From Virgibacillus_F flavescens (GTDB lineage Bacteria; Bacillota; Bacilli; Bacillales; Amphibacillaceae), in the NCBI RefSeq assembly GCF_050574275.1, contig NZ_CP192260.1, forward strand, positions 2,790,001 through 2,854,000: DNA of 64,000 nt, read 5' to 3'. The notes under the pieces were generated by a model, which was not told the DNA's origin, made no database searches, and saw only the letters and a program-made list of their open reading frames with translations. The stretch's first letter is position 1; every line of letters begins with the position of its first letter. Made by a program: the position numbers and the translations under genes. Below are positions 33,898 to 43,911 of the stretch, one piece after another.

Positions 33898-35861
33898 ATT
33901 ATCACCTCCTTAAAGTTCTTCTTGATAAATTTATATACTATTAAGCTTCGCATTAATATTTTAAATTCAGGATCGAAAATTAGTTCTGGCTCTGGGTTTT
34001 CTTTGATTTTTAATAATGCAGTTTTTATAACATCTATATTTATATATTCTGCGATTAATAGGTCATTTGTAAGTTCTTCTAACTCGCTTATAATATTATT
34101 CCAATATGGGAGCATTCTTTGAATTCCATCGACTCCCTGTGCACCTTTACAAAGATGATTTAATCTAACTTTATCAGGTAAGATTTCATTAGTTGCTCTG
34201 CGAATCAATGATCTATCTATCCCGTTTTGAATATATTGGGAATCTGGAAGCGACAAACAAAAGCGTACAACCCGCAAATCATTCGTAGGATCTCGATACC
34301 AAAGAGAATGTTTTAGTGATAACTTCGTACTGCTCGTTCCTTTTCCCCAATAACATAGTTTTTGGAACTGGTTTTGTCTTAACTCATATGTTGTCGGTAT
34401 AGTTGACCAGGTTTCGTCCATTCCAACACTACGTATTCTCTCGAGAACTTTTGTTCTTTTAGCAAACTCTGGATTAATTATAATTGGAGCAGTATACTTA
34501 GTCGCCGCTCTGTCTAATATCTTCGTGAAAGTTGGAAAACTTTTCTTTCCTATCCGTGATAGAACAGCTTTTCTTCCAGTATCTTTAATATAGATATACT
34601 GTTTAAGTTCTTTATTTAATTCCATCCACTGGAGACGCTTAAATAGTTTCGTATAGTAATCTAGAGAGGATCCCCAGGAGATGGTGTAATTACCTCTCGC
34701 TCCGTTTAGAAGGATACCCATACCTTGCTTCTCTGCAATTCCATATATACCTGATAACCAATATGAGTTCTCAAAAAATTTATAAGGCATTTCAAGAATT
34801 TCTAACCAATTGTCTATTTCTGAAAATGGGCTTTTCTCTGGAAAACTTAAATAGTTACTGTTTATGTTTCCTACATGTTTTACTGTTGATTGGATAAAGG
34901 GACGCTCATCAGCAACTTTACTTTTTGGTGTCCAATCAACAAATCCTTCAATTGGTACATAACTATATGTGTGCAATTGTTTATCATTTTGTTTAAGATG
35001 CTTTGCTGCAAAACCAACAACACTACCTGAATCTAACCCCCCACTCAACTGCGCACCTACTTTGCGATGAGTTCGCAAATTGCTTTTAACTGCATTTCCA
35101 AAGACATCTCTAAACGCTTCTTCATACTCTTCATTCGACCCTAGAACTAATTTATTTTCCGTAGTTAAATTACAGTATTTTTTTAGTTTTATTTTATCTC
35201 CGCATACTGATATGGAATGCGAGCCTGGTACCTGTTCTATATTTTTATAAACAGTAGAAAAAGGATCTACTGTGTTAATCATCTCTGGTATTGCAAGAAA
35301 ATCTGCTAGCCATTGTTCATTTAATACCTTGTTTATATATGGAAGTGAAAATAGTGGCTGAATAGTTGTGCAAAAAGCGAATTTATTGGATTTCTTATAA
35401 AAATACAATGTTCTACTACCTGAAAAGTCAGTTGCACCAAATAATCTACGTGAATCTTCATCCCAAATCATGTAAGCAAAATTACCTACTAAATACTTCG
35501 GAGAATCATCTCCCCATTTTTGATAAGCGAGTAAAATTAGTTGGCTATCTGGCATGTGTTCTCGTGAATTTTTATTAACTTGTAGACTATCAAATAGTTC
35601 TTCACGATTATCAATAATAGCATCAGCGGTAATTGTCATCTTTCTATCTACATCATAATAAGGAAGGGTCTCACCTATTTGTTCAGAAGTGATCCACTGT
35701 GCATGACACCCAAGAAAAATATTATCTTGCTGCCAAATTTGAACATCGTCAGCAGGGAATTTTTGAAGTTTATGCATCATGCCAGTACTATGGTCATTAG
35801 GTATGGGGTCTTTATTACTATGAAATATTCCTGCTATAGCACTAATAATTATCACTCCCAC
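33894..35861 (-). CDS. Lasso peptide macrolactam synthetase (LasC, asparagine synthase-like)
   Basis: About 650 residues. An N-terminal glutaminase-like domain begins SAIAGIFH, without a Cys nucleophile at position 2. The C-terminal synthetase domain has the PP-loop AQLSGGLDSGSVVG. It adenylates the ring Asp of the precursor and closes the macrolactam with the N-terminal amine. The start is unclear: GTG 35861 and 35855 overlap the AGGTGGGAG ribosome binding site, while ATT at 35846 lies 8 nt after it and gives M-SAIAGIF as homologues usually begin. It is first gene of the lasso operon. Confidence 0.92.
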   Translation of the reverse strand: MGVIIISAIAGIFHSNKDPIPNDHSTGMMHKLQKFPADDVQIWQQDNIFLGCHAQWITSEQIGETLPYYDVDRKMTITADAIIDNREELFDSLQVNKNSREHMPDSQLILLAYQKWGDDSPKYLVGNFAYMIWDEDSRRLFGATDFSGSRTLYFYKKSNKFAFCTTIQPLFSLPYINKVLNEQWLADFLAIPEMINTVDPFSTVYKNIEQVPGSHSISVCGDKIKLKKYCNLTTENKLVLGSNEEYEEAFRDVFGNAVKSNLRTHRKVGAQLSGGLDSGSVVGFAAKHLKQNDKQLHTYSYVPIEGFVDWTPKSKVADERPFIQSTVKHVGNINSNYLSFPEKSPFSEIDNWLEILEMPYKFFENSYWLSGIYGIAEKQGMGILLNGARGNYTISWGSSLDYYTKLFKRLQWMELNKELKQYIYIKDTGRKAVLSRIGKKSFPTFTKILDRAATKYTAPIIINPEFAKRTKVLERIRSVGMDETWSTIPTTYELRQNQFQKLCYWGKGTSSTKLSLKHSLWYRDPTNDLRVVRFCLSLPDSQYIQNGIDRSLIRRATNEILPDKVRLNHLCKGAQGVDGIQRMLPYWNNIISELEELTNDLLIAEYINIDVIKTALLKIKENPEPELIFDPEFKILMRSLIVYKFIKKNFKEVII

Positions 35862-35877
35862 CTACAGTTGACTCAAT

Positions 35878-35958
35878 AACGAACGATTTTAATTTACATC
35901 TTCACTAATCTTGTTTAAAACATGTATTACAGCATTTAATTAGTTCTATATAAAGAAC
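35878..35958 (-). promoter_or_regulatory. SinR-type palindrome in the lasso operon promoter
   Basis: GTTCTATATAAAGAAC at 35943-35958 lies 82 nt upstream of the cyclase frame, with TTATTG-like and TAATTA-like hexamers on its two sides (minus strand). A half-site AACGAAC follows at 35878-35884. The arrangement matches the eps promoter, though the hexamers are weaker. Confidence 0.65.
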
Positions 35959-36023
35959 AATAACACATTAGTTTAATATGCGCAAGCGAAATTTTCTAAT
36001 CCTTTATTTCTTAAAAATCCTTA

Positions 36024-37799
36024 CTAAATAATCGATCTATTAGCTCTATCTTCTATTGAAACTAACTTTCCTTTGCTCATTTCATATACAATGTCGCAGT
36101 TTTCAATTGTACTTAATCTGTGAGCTATTATAATTAAAGTTTTCTGCCCTTTTAATCCATCAATTGCTTTCATTATTTCTTTTTCTGTTTCGTTGTCCAG
36201 AGCTGATGTTGCTTCATCCATAAACAGTATTTCCGGATTATGATATAATGCTCGAGCAATTCCGATTCGCTGACGTTGGCCACCAGAAATTCTTACTCCC
36301 CGTTCTCCTACTGATGTTTCCAGCTGATCGGGTAGGGCTTCGACGAATTCCTTTAATTGTGCCTGTTCTAATGCTCTCCATACTTCGAAATCACTAATAT
36401 GCTCCCTCTCTATTCCAAATGCAACATTGCTGCGAATTGTATCATCAGATAAAAAAATCGATTGAGGAATATATCCAATTTTTTGTTGCCACAATGATTT
36501 GAGTTCATACAAATTTTTTCCATCTATCAAAACGCTACCGCTTTCTGGAGGAAAGAGTCCCAGAATAATATCAACAAGTGTAGTTTTCCCTGCTCCAGAT
36601 TCGCCGATGAATGCGACAGATTTCCCAATAGGAATAGTTAGTGATACATCCTGTATTGAATACGTTTCCTGGTTCGGGTAACGAAAAGATACATGCTCTA
36701 ATTTTAATGAATCAACAAAGGATTTCTTTCCTTTATTAATTGGAAGCATGTTAGCTAAATTACTATTGTATTGCGTGTTCTCTTTATTAAGAAATAAATC
36801 ATAATAAACAACATTTAAAGCTGGTTGACTGTATCGAATTGTAGTAACTAGAGCAACTATACGAGTTATGGAAGGCATCAAACGAAAGGCAGCCATAGCA
36901 AAAAGTGCCATAGTTGAAACTACCTGTGCCGTACTTGTTCCTTGTAAAACAATTATTAACATTGTAATTAGAACAATAGATACTAATAATGTTTCTATAA
37001 AAAGTCTGGGTACCTGTTCCAGCATTTTCATGTATCTGCTATTATTCGCCTTGATCTGGCTTTGACCAGTGTATGCTTTAATAAAGAAGTTTTCTTTTCC
37101 AGACACCTTCACCTCTTTACTTGCTCCTAAGCCCTGATTAACCCATTTAATCATCGTTCCATTTACTATTTGCTGCTCGACACCTAGATTACTAATCTTT
37201 TTACGTAGAAATGAAAAAAATAAAAAAACACTTCCACCTAACAAGATAGAAGCTACCAAAGTTGCAACTGGAGCCGTTATTAAAAGCAACACTAAAATAC
37301 AAACCGTTACTAACACTTCCGTAATTAATTGAAATCCTGAAATAACTATTCCTTGAAATAATTTTGCTACTTCACCATTTACATTATTTAGTAAATCAGC
37401 TGTATTTCGTTGCAGATGAAACGAATATGGTTTTACTAAATATTCCTTAAATAGATCTCTGGATAATTTCACTTGTTGGTTTAAGATAACTCTAAATTGA
37501 GCGTAGTTAAAAAGAAGCAAATAAATATTTTTAATAACAAATATTGCTAATAATATCCCAACTGAAAACAAGACAAAAGCTTTTGTTGAATTAAAATTAA
37601 ATACTTTGTATAAAAATGTTAGAATAGCTTGTTCCTGAATAATAATGGGATTAGTCACTATTCCGACCAATGGAACAATAAGTCCAATTCCAATGGTTTC
37701 AAATACAGCTGCTACTATCATCATGAAAAATAAGATTAATAACTTTTTCTTTTCTCTTTTATTAAAGAATGAAAGTAATTTTTTTACCATAGATAACAA
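36024..37799 (-). CDS. ABC transporter, PglK/MsbA-like oligosaccharide flippase candidate
   Basis: A 591-residue fused permease-ATPase: six membrane helices in residues 20-310, then GESGAGKTTLVD, ISGGQRQRIGIARA and ILFMDEATSALD. The N-terminal region (FETIGIGLIVPLVGIVTNP) resembles PglK/WlaB flippases for lipid-linked oligosaccharides. No Wzx/EpsK-like flippase gene is seen in the eps locus, so this is the natural candidate to flip repeat units. It is the last gene of the long eps-direction run, 41 bp after a glycosyltransferase gene. The TTG at 37799 fits GGAAGGG; ATG 37790 is possible. Alternatively it could export a peptide from the adjacent cluster. Confidence 0.75.
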   Translation of the reverse strand: MLSMVKKLLSFFNKREKKKLLILFFMMIVAAVFETIGIGLIVPLVGIVTNPIIIQEQAILTFLYKVFNFNSTKAFVLFSVGILLAIFVIKNIYLLLFNYAQFRVILNQQVKLSRDLFKEYLVKPYSFHLQRNTADLLNNVNGEVAKLFQGIVISGFQLITEVLVTVCILVLLLITAPVATLVASILLGGSVFLFFSFLRKKISNLGVEQQIVNGTMIKWVNQGLGASKEVKVSGKENFFIKAYTGQSQIKANNSRYMKMLEQVPRLFIETLLVSIVLITMLIIVLQGTSTAQVVSTMALFAMAAFRLMPSITRIVALVTTIRYSQPALNVVYYDLFLNKENTQYNSNLANMLPINKGKKSFVDSLKLEHVSFRYPNQETYSIQDVSLTIPIGKSVAFIGESGAGKTTLVDIILGLFPPESGSVLIDGKNLYELKSLWQQKIGYIPQSIFLSDDTIRSNVAFGIEREHISDFEVWRALEQAQLKEFVEALPDQLETSVGERGVRISGGQRQRIGIARALYHNPEILFMDEATSALDNETEKEIMKAIDGLKGQKTLIIIAHRLSTIENCDIVYEMSKGKLVSIEDRANRSII

Positions 37800-37839
37800 A
37801 TTTTCACGCCCTTCCTATATTAAATCAAGTAATCAATAA

Positions 37840-39009
37840 TTATATTCCTACTAACTTCACTGTATTTATTTCTTCATTCGAAAGATTGTCTCTAAATTCC
37901 TGACATAATCTAGGACTCTGTAATAATTTCATGAGAGATCCAAAAATTTCTCTTTCATCAATATCAACAATAAATCCTGTCTCTCCATTGATTATCTGCT
38001 CCTTTGCCCCATTTACATCAGTAGTTATAATAGGTTTGTTTAAACACTTTGCCTCAATTAAACTAATACAATACCCCTCATATCTTGATGGTTGAACGTA
38101 AATATCACATTCTTTCAAGTACGTATATGGGTTTGGATCTGAACCTAATAAAATAAATTTGTCCTGCAAATCGTATTCTTCTATTAACCTTTCGTACTCC
38201 ATTCGAGCATTACCTTCACCGACACAGTACCATTTGACGTTATACCCTTCCTGAACAAGTCTTGCTAACGCAAGTATTGCTAAGTCTTGGCCCTTTTCAA
38301 TGGCTAACCTTCCAACAGTTAATATTCTAACTCCATTAAAATTATCGTTAAATCCTATTCCTTCATTTGATTGACGCTGAATTACTTTAGGAGAAACCAT
38401 ATTTAGAAATACTTCAGATTTCTCTTCCACTATTGGTACTAACCCAACCAGTTTCCTTTTCGCTTCATTCGAAACAACCAATATTTTATCAAAATTTCTA
38501 TATAGATTAGCTGCAAACTTCACGTCTAATCCTATTTTTGTAACGTCAAAGTGGATCCATTGATATTTCTTTTTCGCTTTAATTTTGTGAATAACAAAAT
38601 AGCTTATGAAGTCCATTGGACCAGCATAAGCTACAGCGATGTCATACTCTTGTTTAACCTCGGAAACATCTTTTAAAATATACTTAAAAAATATACTTTT
38701 ATTATTAAGTAATTTAGAAAGTAAATATACAAAAAGAAAAACAGTTCCTCGAAATATTTTACCTTTTTTAATGAAGCTAATACCAACCTTTTTTGGTGGC
38801 TGATTTATTACTTCCTTTAATTCACTATACTCTTTTACGTACTCTACTTTCACATAGCTGGGAATGGAATCTAGAAACCCACCATACTTCTCGAGCATCA
38901 GTATGGTAATATCATATTCAGCTTTGGGAATCTCAGAAATCATATTTAGTAAGGCTTTTTCTGTTCCACCAACGTTCATATTGATGAGCATGAACACTAT
39001 TTTTTTCAC
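37840..39009 (-). CDS. GT4-family glycosyltransferase
   Basis: A 389-residue GT-B fold enzyme. The N-terminal half begins NMNVGGTEKALLNMI. The C-terminal nucleotide-sugar domain has TVGRLAIEKGQDLAI and the GT4 ExxxxxxxE motif in SRYEGYCISLIEAKCL. Paralogous to the next two GT4 genes, suggesting local duplication within the polysaccharide cluster. The donor sugar cannot be read from sequence. Confidence 0.88.
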   Translation of the reverse strand: MKKIVFMLINMNVGGTEKALLNMISEIPKAEYDITILMLEKYGGFLDSIPSYVKVEYVKEYSELKEVINQPPKKVGISFIKKGKIFRGTVFLFVYLLSKLLNNKSIFFKYILKDVSEVKQEYDIAVAYAGPMDFISYFVIHKIKAKKKYQWIHFDVTKIGLDVKFAANLYRNFDKILVVSNEAKRKLVGLVPIVEEKSEVFLNMVSPKVIQRQSNEGIGFNDNFNGVRILTVGRLAIEKGQDLAILALARLVQEGYNVKWYCVGEGNARMEYERLIEEYDLQDKFILLGSDPNPYTYLKECDIYVQPSRYEGYCISLIEAKCLNKPIITTDVNGAKEQIINGETGFIVDIDEREIFGSLMKLLQSPRLCQEFRDNLSNEEINTVKLVGI

Positions 39010-39020
39010 TTTTATTCACC

Positions 39021-40211
39021 TCATCCGATTAGTTGATAAAATTTATCTAACTCCTCTACATTACCTTTTTTCTCTGCTCTTAAATATTCAATAATACCGT
39101 TTCTTAATTCTTTATCGTTTACAAGTTTTATTATTCCTGCTGCTACTGAATCGGAATCCATATCAACCACTAAACCATTCTTACCGTTTTTCATTTGTGA
39201 ATATACCGCATCAAACCTTGTAGTGACTACAGGTATATTAAGCATTCTGGCTTCTGCAATCGCTAATCCAAATCCTTCAAATTTTGAAGTTTGTACATAT
39301 AAATCTGCATCTTTAATGTAAGGATATGGATTTGATTTTGTGCCTAATAATATAAACTCTTGTGATAAATTATTTAAAATGATAAATTCTTCTATTTCCT
39401 TCTGCAGTTTACCTTTACCTAAAACATACCACCTGAAATTAATACCTCTATCTTTCAACTTCTTACATGCATTAAGTGCAATATCATAGCCTTTTTGATA
39501 ATCAAGTCTCCCTATCGTTAATATTTTTATTCCATAAAAGTTATCATTATAGGCACTTTCCATATCAGCCATCTCAGTTATCAGATTAGGATCATTAATG
39601 TCATGAATTACTTCTACCTTGTTTGAGTAAGCCGAAAATGTTTCAAGAAATATTTTTTTGGTAGTATTTGATACCGCAATAATTTTATTATATTGATCGT
39701 AGAAATTTTCCTGAAATACTTTATCTTCTATATTTAGTTTGTAACTCACGTTAACCCAAGCGAATTTATTCTTTGCCCTTACTTTATCAGCAATATAAAA
39801 AGTTGGAACACCCTGCGCATAACTTATAGCAACATCATAATTTTTATCGTTATTTTCTATATTGCTTGAAACACTTTGCCAAAAGATCCTTGCCATCTGA
39901 GAATTTCTGTATTGTTTTCTTCTTATTTCAATTGAATATTTCATTCTGGAATATAACATATTATATTTTGAGTTTTTGATAGTGAAAATTATTGAATCCT
40001 TTATCTTCAGCCCAGCATACTCCGTGTATTTTAGTGGTTTTAAAATAGTTACTTCTTTTGGCACCAAACTCTCCAACATAGAACCATGTGCAAAAAGCAT
40101 TAAGTCCACTTCGTACTTAGCGTAATCAAGAAGTGACAACAACGTTACCAAACTTTTTTCTGCACCTGCACAATCCAGTGAATCTATAGCAAACAATAGC
40201 TTTTTTTTCAT
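39021..40211 (-). CDS. GT4-family glycosyltransferase
   Basis: About 396 residues. SLDCAGAEKSLVTLLSLL at the N-terminus, TIGRLDYQKGYDIAL and SKFEGFGLAIAEARML in the catalytic half. ATG 40211 (MKKKLLFAID) follows GAGGTGG; an upstream in-frame ATG is less well placed. It starts within the 3' end of the upstream unknown gene at 40213, so they are adjacent and probably coupled. Cytoplasmic; acts on the lipid-linked repeat unit. Confidence 0.88.
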   Translation of the reverse strand: MKKKLLFAIDSLDCAGAEKSLVTLLSLLDYAKYEVDLMLFAHGSMLESLVPKEVTILKPLKYTEYAGLKIKDSIIFTIKNSKYNMLYSRMKYSIEIRRKQYRNSQMARIFWQSVSSNIENNDKNYDVAISYAQGVPTFYIADKVRAKNKFAWVNVSYKLNIEDKVFQENFYDQYNKIIAVSNTTKKIFLETFSAYSNKVEVIHDINDPNLITEMADMESAYNDNFYGIKILTIGRLDYQKGYDIALNACKKLKDRGINFRWYVLGKGKLQKEIEEFIILNNLSQEFILLGTKSNPYPYIKDADLYVQTSKFEGFGLAIAEARMLNIPVVTTRFDAVYSQMKNGKNGLVVDMDSDSVAAGIIKLVNDKELRNGIIEYLRAEKKGNVEELDKFYQLIG

Positions 40212-40212
40212 T

Positions 40213-41658
40213 TTATTCACCACCTCTAATTTTAAAAATACTTATAAACCATCTTTTGTATTTTAATTTTTGTTCTATAATTTTTAATTTAATAATTTTT
40301 AATTCTTTTGTAATTCTATACCTATACATTACTATATTTTGATTAATATTTTTCTTTACAAGATGCTCTGCCAATTTTAACCCTTCATTATCTATATTTA
40401 GATTTTGTTTCCTCTTTATTTTCTTTAAAGTTTTCAATGAGCAAAATTTAATTCCATCATAGTAAAAGTGATTCTCAGGATTAAAGATAATATCATCAAT
40501 TGGTATTTTTAGAATTAGATTTTTTTCAGTGTATTTTTTTATATCTTCAACTTTAAAATTTTTAATATTAGAATGGCTTTGGATAAAACTTAACTCATTA
40601 AATTCACGAATACCATATACGTCCAATACAGCATCAGAAATAACACAAAAACATTCCGCGTCATTCTTCTCAGCATTCAAGTATGTTTTAAAATGTTTAA
40701 TAGTACTTTTCAATTTTTCGCTCATACCTGGTATAGCATTGTTTAAATAATGTAAGCTATTTTCATTTAGAAACAATTGAGCTAGCTGCACTGTTACAGC
40801 ATGGTTGTCATTTATATAAAAGGAATTTTTCTCATCCTCATAAATTTTAATCAACTCTCCGTATATTCGTGAAATATTTTCACAATGCTTTGCTTCAAAT
40901 AATAAAACACAAAAAGTGCCTTCTATAATGTTCAAAGGGCATTCAATATTTAGTTTATTTTTTAATTTATTCAATTGACTAGCTAGATTTATAGGACCAT
41001 TGTTTTCTAAGTCAATGTATTTTTCATAATAAATAGATCCTAACTTGTTGAGCGATTCTTTTACAAGATCAATTTCTTTAATTGCGAATGGTGACAAGAG
41101 AATTACAAACGTATTTTTATTTAACTTACAATACTCGTACGCCATTGCATCTGACCATTTAATAAGAAGACCTTTTCGCTTAAAAAACTCATAATTATAA
41201 TTCACTAAACTATTATCTAATCTTGTGACCTTTACCTTTTTATTATATAGTAATGCTGCTGCTAGCCTGTGGGCACCATCAATCGGAACATAATCTTTAT
41301 TTATTGGAATTATGGAAACATCGTCAATGAAACCATTTTCTTTGACTGATTTCAGAATACCGTTAAACGAATCAAAGAATGATTTTATCCCTTTTTTACC
41401 GGAATTATCATCTTCATCATAATTGTTAAATACCCATATGTGATCTTCATAAAGTCTATATCCCCAAGTGCTATTTATATTGTTTTCAAGGAACACACCA
41501 TAAATATATTTTGCCATTATGTCGAACCTTTTATGGTTAATCATCAAAAGTGGTTCTAATTCATATACACTTTGGTTTTCAGTAATATTTTCATGATTTA
41601 TTCTTCCTCCATTCAATTTACTTAGAATTTCAACTTCACTTTTTATGACGATCACCAT
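40213..41658 (-). CDS. Hypothetical protein with ParB-like N-terminal motif, 481 aa
   Basis: I cannot name this family. The N-terminal third contains VSIIPINKDYVPIDGAHRLA, which resembles the ParB/Srx-type nucleotide-binding loop (a '.IDG.HR..A' motif). The rest is a soluble alpha/beta protein with no membrane segment (YEFFKRKGLLIKWSDAMAYE and FVILLSPFAI), ending in a basic tail. It lies between two glycosyltransferase genes on the same strand, so a role in polysaccharide synthesis, such as a kinase or phosphotransfer to a sugar or glycerol, is possible. Function is unknown. Confidence 0.7.
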   Translation of the reverse strand: MVIVIKSEVEILSKLNGGRINHENITENQSVYELEPLLMINHKRFDIMAKYIYGVFLENNINSTWGYRLYEDHIWVFNNYDEDDNSGKKGIKSFFDSFNGILKSVKENGFIDDVSIIPINKDYVPIDGAHRLAAALLYNKKVKVTRLDNSLVNYNYEFFKRKGLLIKWSDAMAYEYCKLNKNTFVILLSPFAIKEIDLVKESLNKLGSIYYEKYIDLENNGPINLASQLNKLKNKLNIECPLNIIEGTFCVLLFEAKHCENISRIYGELIKIYEDEKNSFYINDNHAVTVQLAQLFLNENSLHYLNNAIPGMSEKLKSTIKHFKTYLNAEKNDAECFCVISDAVLDVYGIREFNELSFIQSHSNIKNFKVEDIKKYTEKNLILKIPIDDIIFNPENHFYYDGIKFCSLKTLKKIKRKQNLNIDNEGLKLAEHLVKKNINQNIVMYRYRITKELKIIKLKIIEQKLKYKRWFISIFKIRGGE

Positions 41659-41688
41659 CCTTTATTAGCAATTATATTTAACTGAATT

Positions 41689-42717
41689 TCAAACTTGCTC
41701 TAATCCTTCAGGTTCTTCAACTAACTTTGTTTTTCTCAATAATTTTCTAACACCTAGAAATAAAACATTTAATTGCGGATGTACTGAAAATAATTTTAGT
41801 TGATTCCTTAATTGTTTATCTTCTCTTGCAGCCTCTATTAACGATTGGTAATGATTCTGTATATATTGCTGAATTTCTTTTCTATGGATACCACTTGGAT
41901 CTTGAATCCTGTTCAGAAGCAATAAATTATAATGAATCAACGACGATTTTAATATCATCTTAAATGATTCATTTATCAGGTCTGGATAAAATTCTGCTAT
42001 AAATCGATGTCTTTTTTTCAGTCCTTTAATCATATCTAAATTTTTTGTTGAATAATTAGCTACTATACTGTCGTCCCGCTGAAAATAGTAATACATCGGT
42101 TTGTTTAAACTCACAAATCTTTTTACCTTATACATTACCTGATGAGCCCAAAAAACATCCTCAAACAGGACTCCTTTTTCGAAAGGAACGTGTCGTACCA
42201 TTTCTGTTTTATACAATTTTCCCCATGCAAAGTTTTTCACTTTTTCATTTAAAACCAGTTCATGCATCAATGATTTATTATCATACAGATTCAGATAGAA
42301 ACTAGTATTTCTCTTGCGGTTATCCATTAATAATTTTTCTTGATAAGCATAATAAAAAGCTGATTGTACCACATCAGCGTCAAACTCCAGAATAATATTC
42401 ATCATGGTCTCAATCATTGTTGTGTCCAGCCAGTCATCACTATCTACAAACATAATATATTCTCCGGTTGCCAGCTCCATTCCTATGTTTCTAGCATCCG
42501 ATAAGCCGCCATTTTCTTTGTGGATTACTTTTATTCGCTTAGGATTATTTTCTTGATAAGAATCTGCTATCCTTCCAGAATTGTCAGGTGATCCATCATT
42601 CACCAGGATAATTTCCAAGTTGGCATAAGTCTGATTTATAATGCTATTAATACACCTGCAAATATATTTTTCCACTTTATATATAGGAACAACTACACTT
42701 ACTTTATTTTTTTGCAT
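41689..42717 (-). CDS. GT2-family glycosyltransferase (EpsJ-like)
   Basis: A 342-residue GT-A fold enzyme: VSVVVPIYKVEKYI, LVNDGSPDNS, GGLSDARNIG and the DxD-like metal site FVDSDDWLD. It resembles EpsJ and CpsI-type transferases of Gram-positive capsule loci. Start ATG at 42717; it follows the next GT4 gene by 15 bp. Confidence 0.9.
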   Translation of the reverse strand: MQKNKVSVVVPIYKVEKYICRCINSIINQTYANLEIILVNDGSPDNSGRIADSYQENNPKRIKVIHKENGGLSDARNIGMELATGEYIMFVDSDDWLDTTMIETMMNIILEFDADVVQSAFYYAYQEKLLMDNRKRNTSFYLNLYDNKSLMHELVLNEKVKNFAWGKLYKTEMVRHVPFEKGVLFEDVFWAHQVMYKVKRFVSLNKPMYYYFQRDDSIVANYSTKNLDMIKGLKKRHRFIAEFYPDLINESFKMILKSSLIHYNLLLLNRIQDPSGIHRKEIQQYIQNHYQSLIEAAREDKQLRNQLKLFSVHPQLNVLFLGVRKLLRKTKLVEEPEGLEQV

Positions 42718-42732
42718 GTTGTATTGTCCCTC

Positions 42733-43911
42733 CTAGACCAATTCATATAACTTTTTCAGCTCATCACTATTACGATAATTTTTCATTCTACAGTTGTTCG
42801 CAAGCTTTTCCCTTAATGCATAGTCCTGATACAATTTTTCAATTCCATCCGCAATTCCATTAACAGACATTTCACAAATCAAACCATCGACTCCATCCTG
42901 GACCTGACTTTTCGCGGTTGGATAATTCGTGATTGCTATTGGTTTACCTAGAATTTGAGCTTCACCTACCGTAACTGCTTTTCCTTCATATCTAGACGGC
43001 TGCACATAAATGTCCGCTGCTTTCATATAAGGGTACGGATTGATCTTTTTTCCTAAAAGAATAAAGGAATCTTCTAAACCTTCTTTAGTTATTAGTTCGC
43101 TAATCATATTTTCATCTCCGCCGTAACCAACTACATACCAGGCAATATTGTCATAACCTCTATTCTTCAATTCTTTTAATGCTTTGACTGCTTGATCAAT
43201 TCCTTTCGCAGTTGATAGTCTTGCAACCGTGATCAGTTTAAATCTTTCATCCTCAAGCATTGTATTCCCCACCGATTCGTTTGATAGTGAGATTACAATA
43301 TCGGGTGAACATATATTTTCTATTACCTTTACTTTCTTTTTTAATAATGGGTATTTTTTTATAAATGCAGTTCTGCATTCCTCGGATACCGCTATCATGT
43401 AATCAAATTCATTCCACATCTTTAAATCCATTTCTATGTCCGTATCAATTGTTGAATAGTCTGTATGGATCCAGGCGATCTTTGTTCGTGCCTTGACTTT
43501 CTCAGCAACAAAGTAATGGGGCCACAAATAACTGATGGCGATATCGTACCTCTTATCAACTCTAGGTAAAAATGGTATGGCGTAATTCCACATGTATTGC
43601 ATTTGCTTAAACCCGGTTTCTAAGGATTTATCTGCACTTGCTTTATATTTGGCAAGAATTCTCGTCAATCCAAGAATTGGTTTACCTGATTTCATAATTT
43701 GTCCAACCGACATACGGAATGTTTTATACGATTTCGATTCATCAAGCAGCGTTGGAGTATTCGGCAGCAAATTAAGAAAATCTCCTGTATGACTATAAAG
43801 CATAAGGTCAACATCATAACTGGTATAATCAAAGTTAGTTAACAAACTGATTAGGCTTCGCTCCACCCCTCCTACTTCCATGTCAAAAGAGGCGATTAAC
43901 ACTTTTTTCAT
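42733..43911 (-). CDS. GT4-family glycosyltransferase
   Basis: A 392-residue GT-B enzyme: ASFDMEVGGVERSLISLL, TVARLSTAKGIDQAVKAL and SRYEGKAVTVGEAQIL. ATG 43911 is preferred over GTG 43920, which overlaps the AGGGTGAG site. The gene overlaps the upstream GT4 gene (43883) by 29 nt. Close in layout to the proteins at 37840 and 39021. Confidence 0.88.
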   Translation of the reverse strand: MKKVLIASFDMEVGGVERSLISLLTNFDYTSYDVDLMLYSHTGDFLNLLPNTPTLLDESKSYKTFRMSVGQIMKSGKPILGLTRILAKYKASADKSLETGFKQMQYMWNYAIPFLPRVDKRYDIAISYLWPHYFVAEKVKARTKIAWIHTDYSTIDTDIEMDLKMWNEFDYMIAVSEECRTAFIKKYPLLKKKVKVIENICSPDIVISLSNESVGNTMLEDERFKLITVARLSTAKGIDQAVKALKELKNRGYDNIAWYVVGYGGDENMISELITKEGLEDSFILLGKKINPYPYMKAADIYVQPSRYEGKAVTVGEAQILGKPIAITNYPTAKSQVQDGVDGLICEMSVNGIADGIEKLYQDYALREKLANNCRMKNYRNSDELKKLYELV

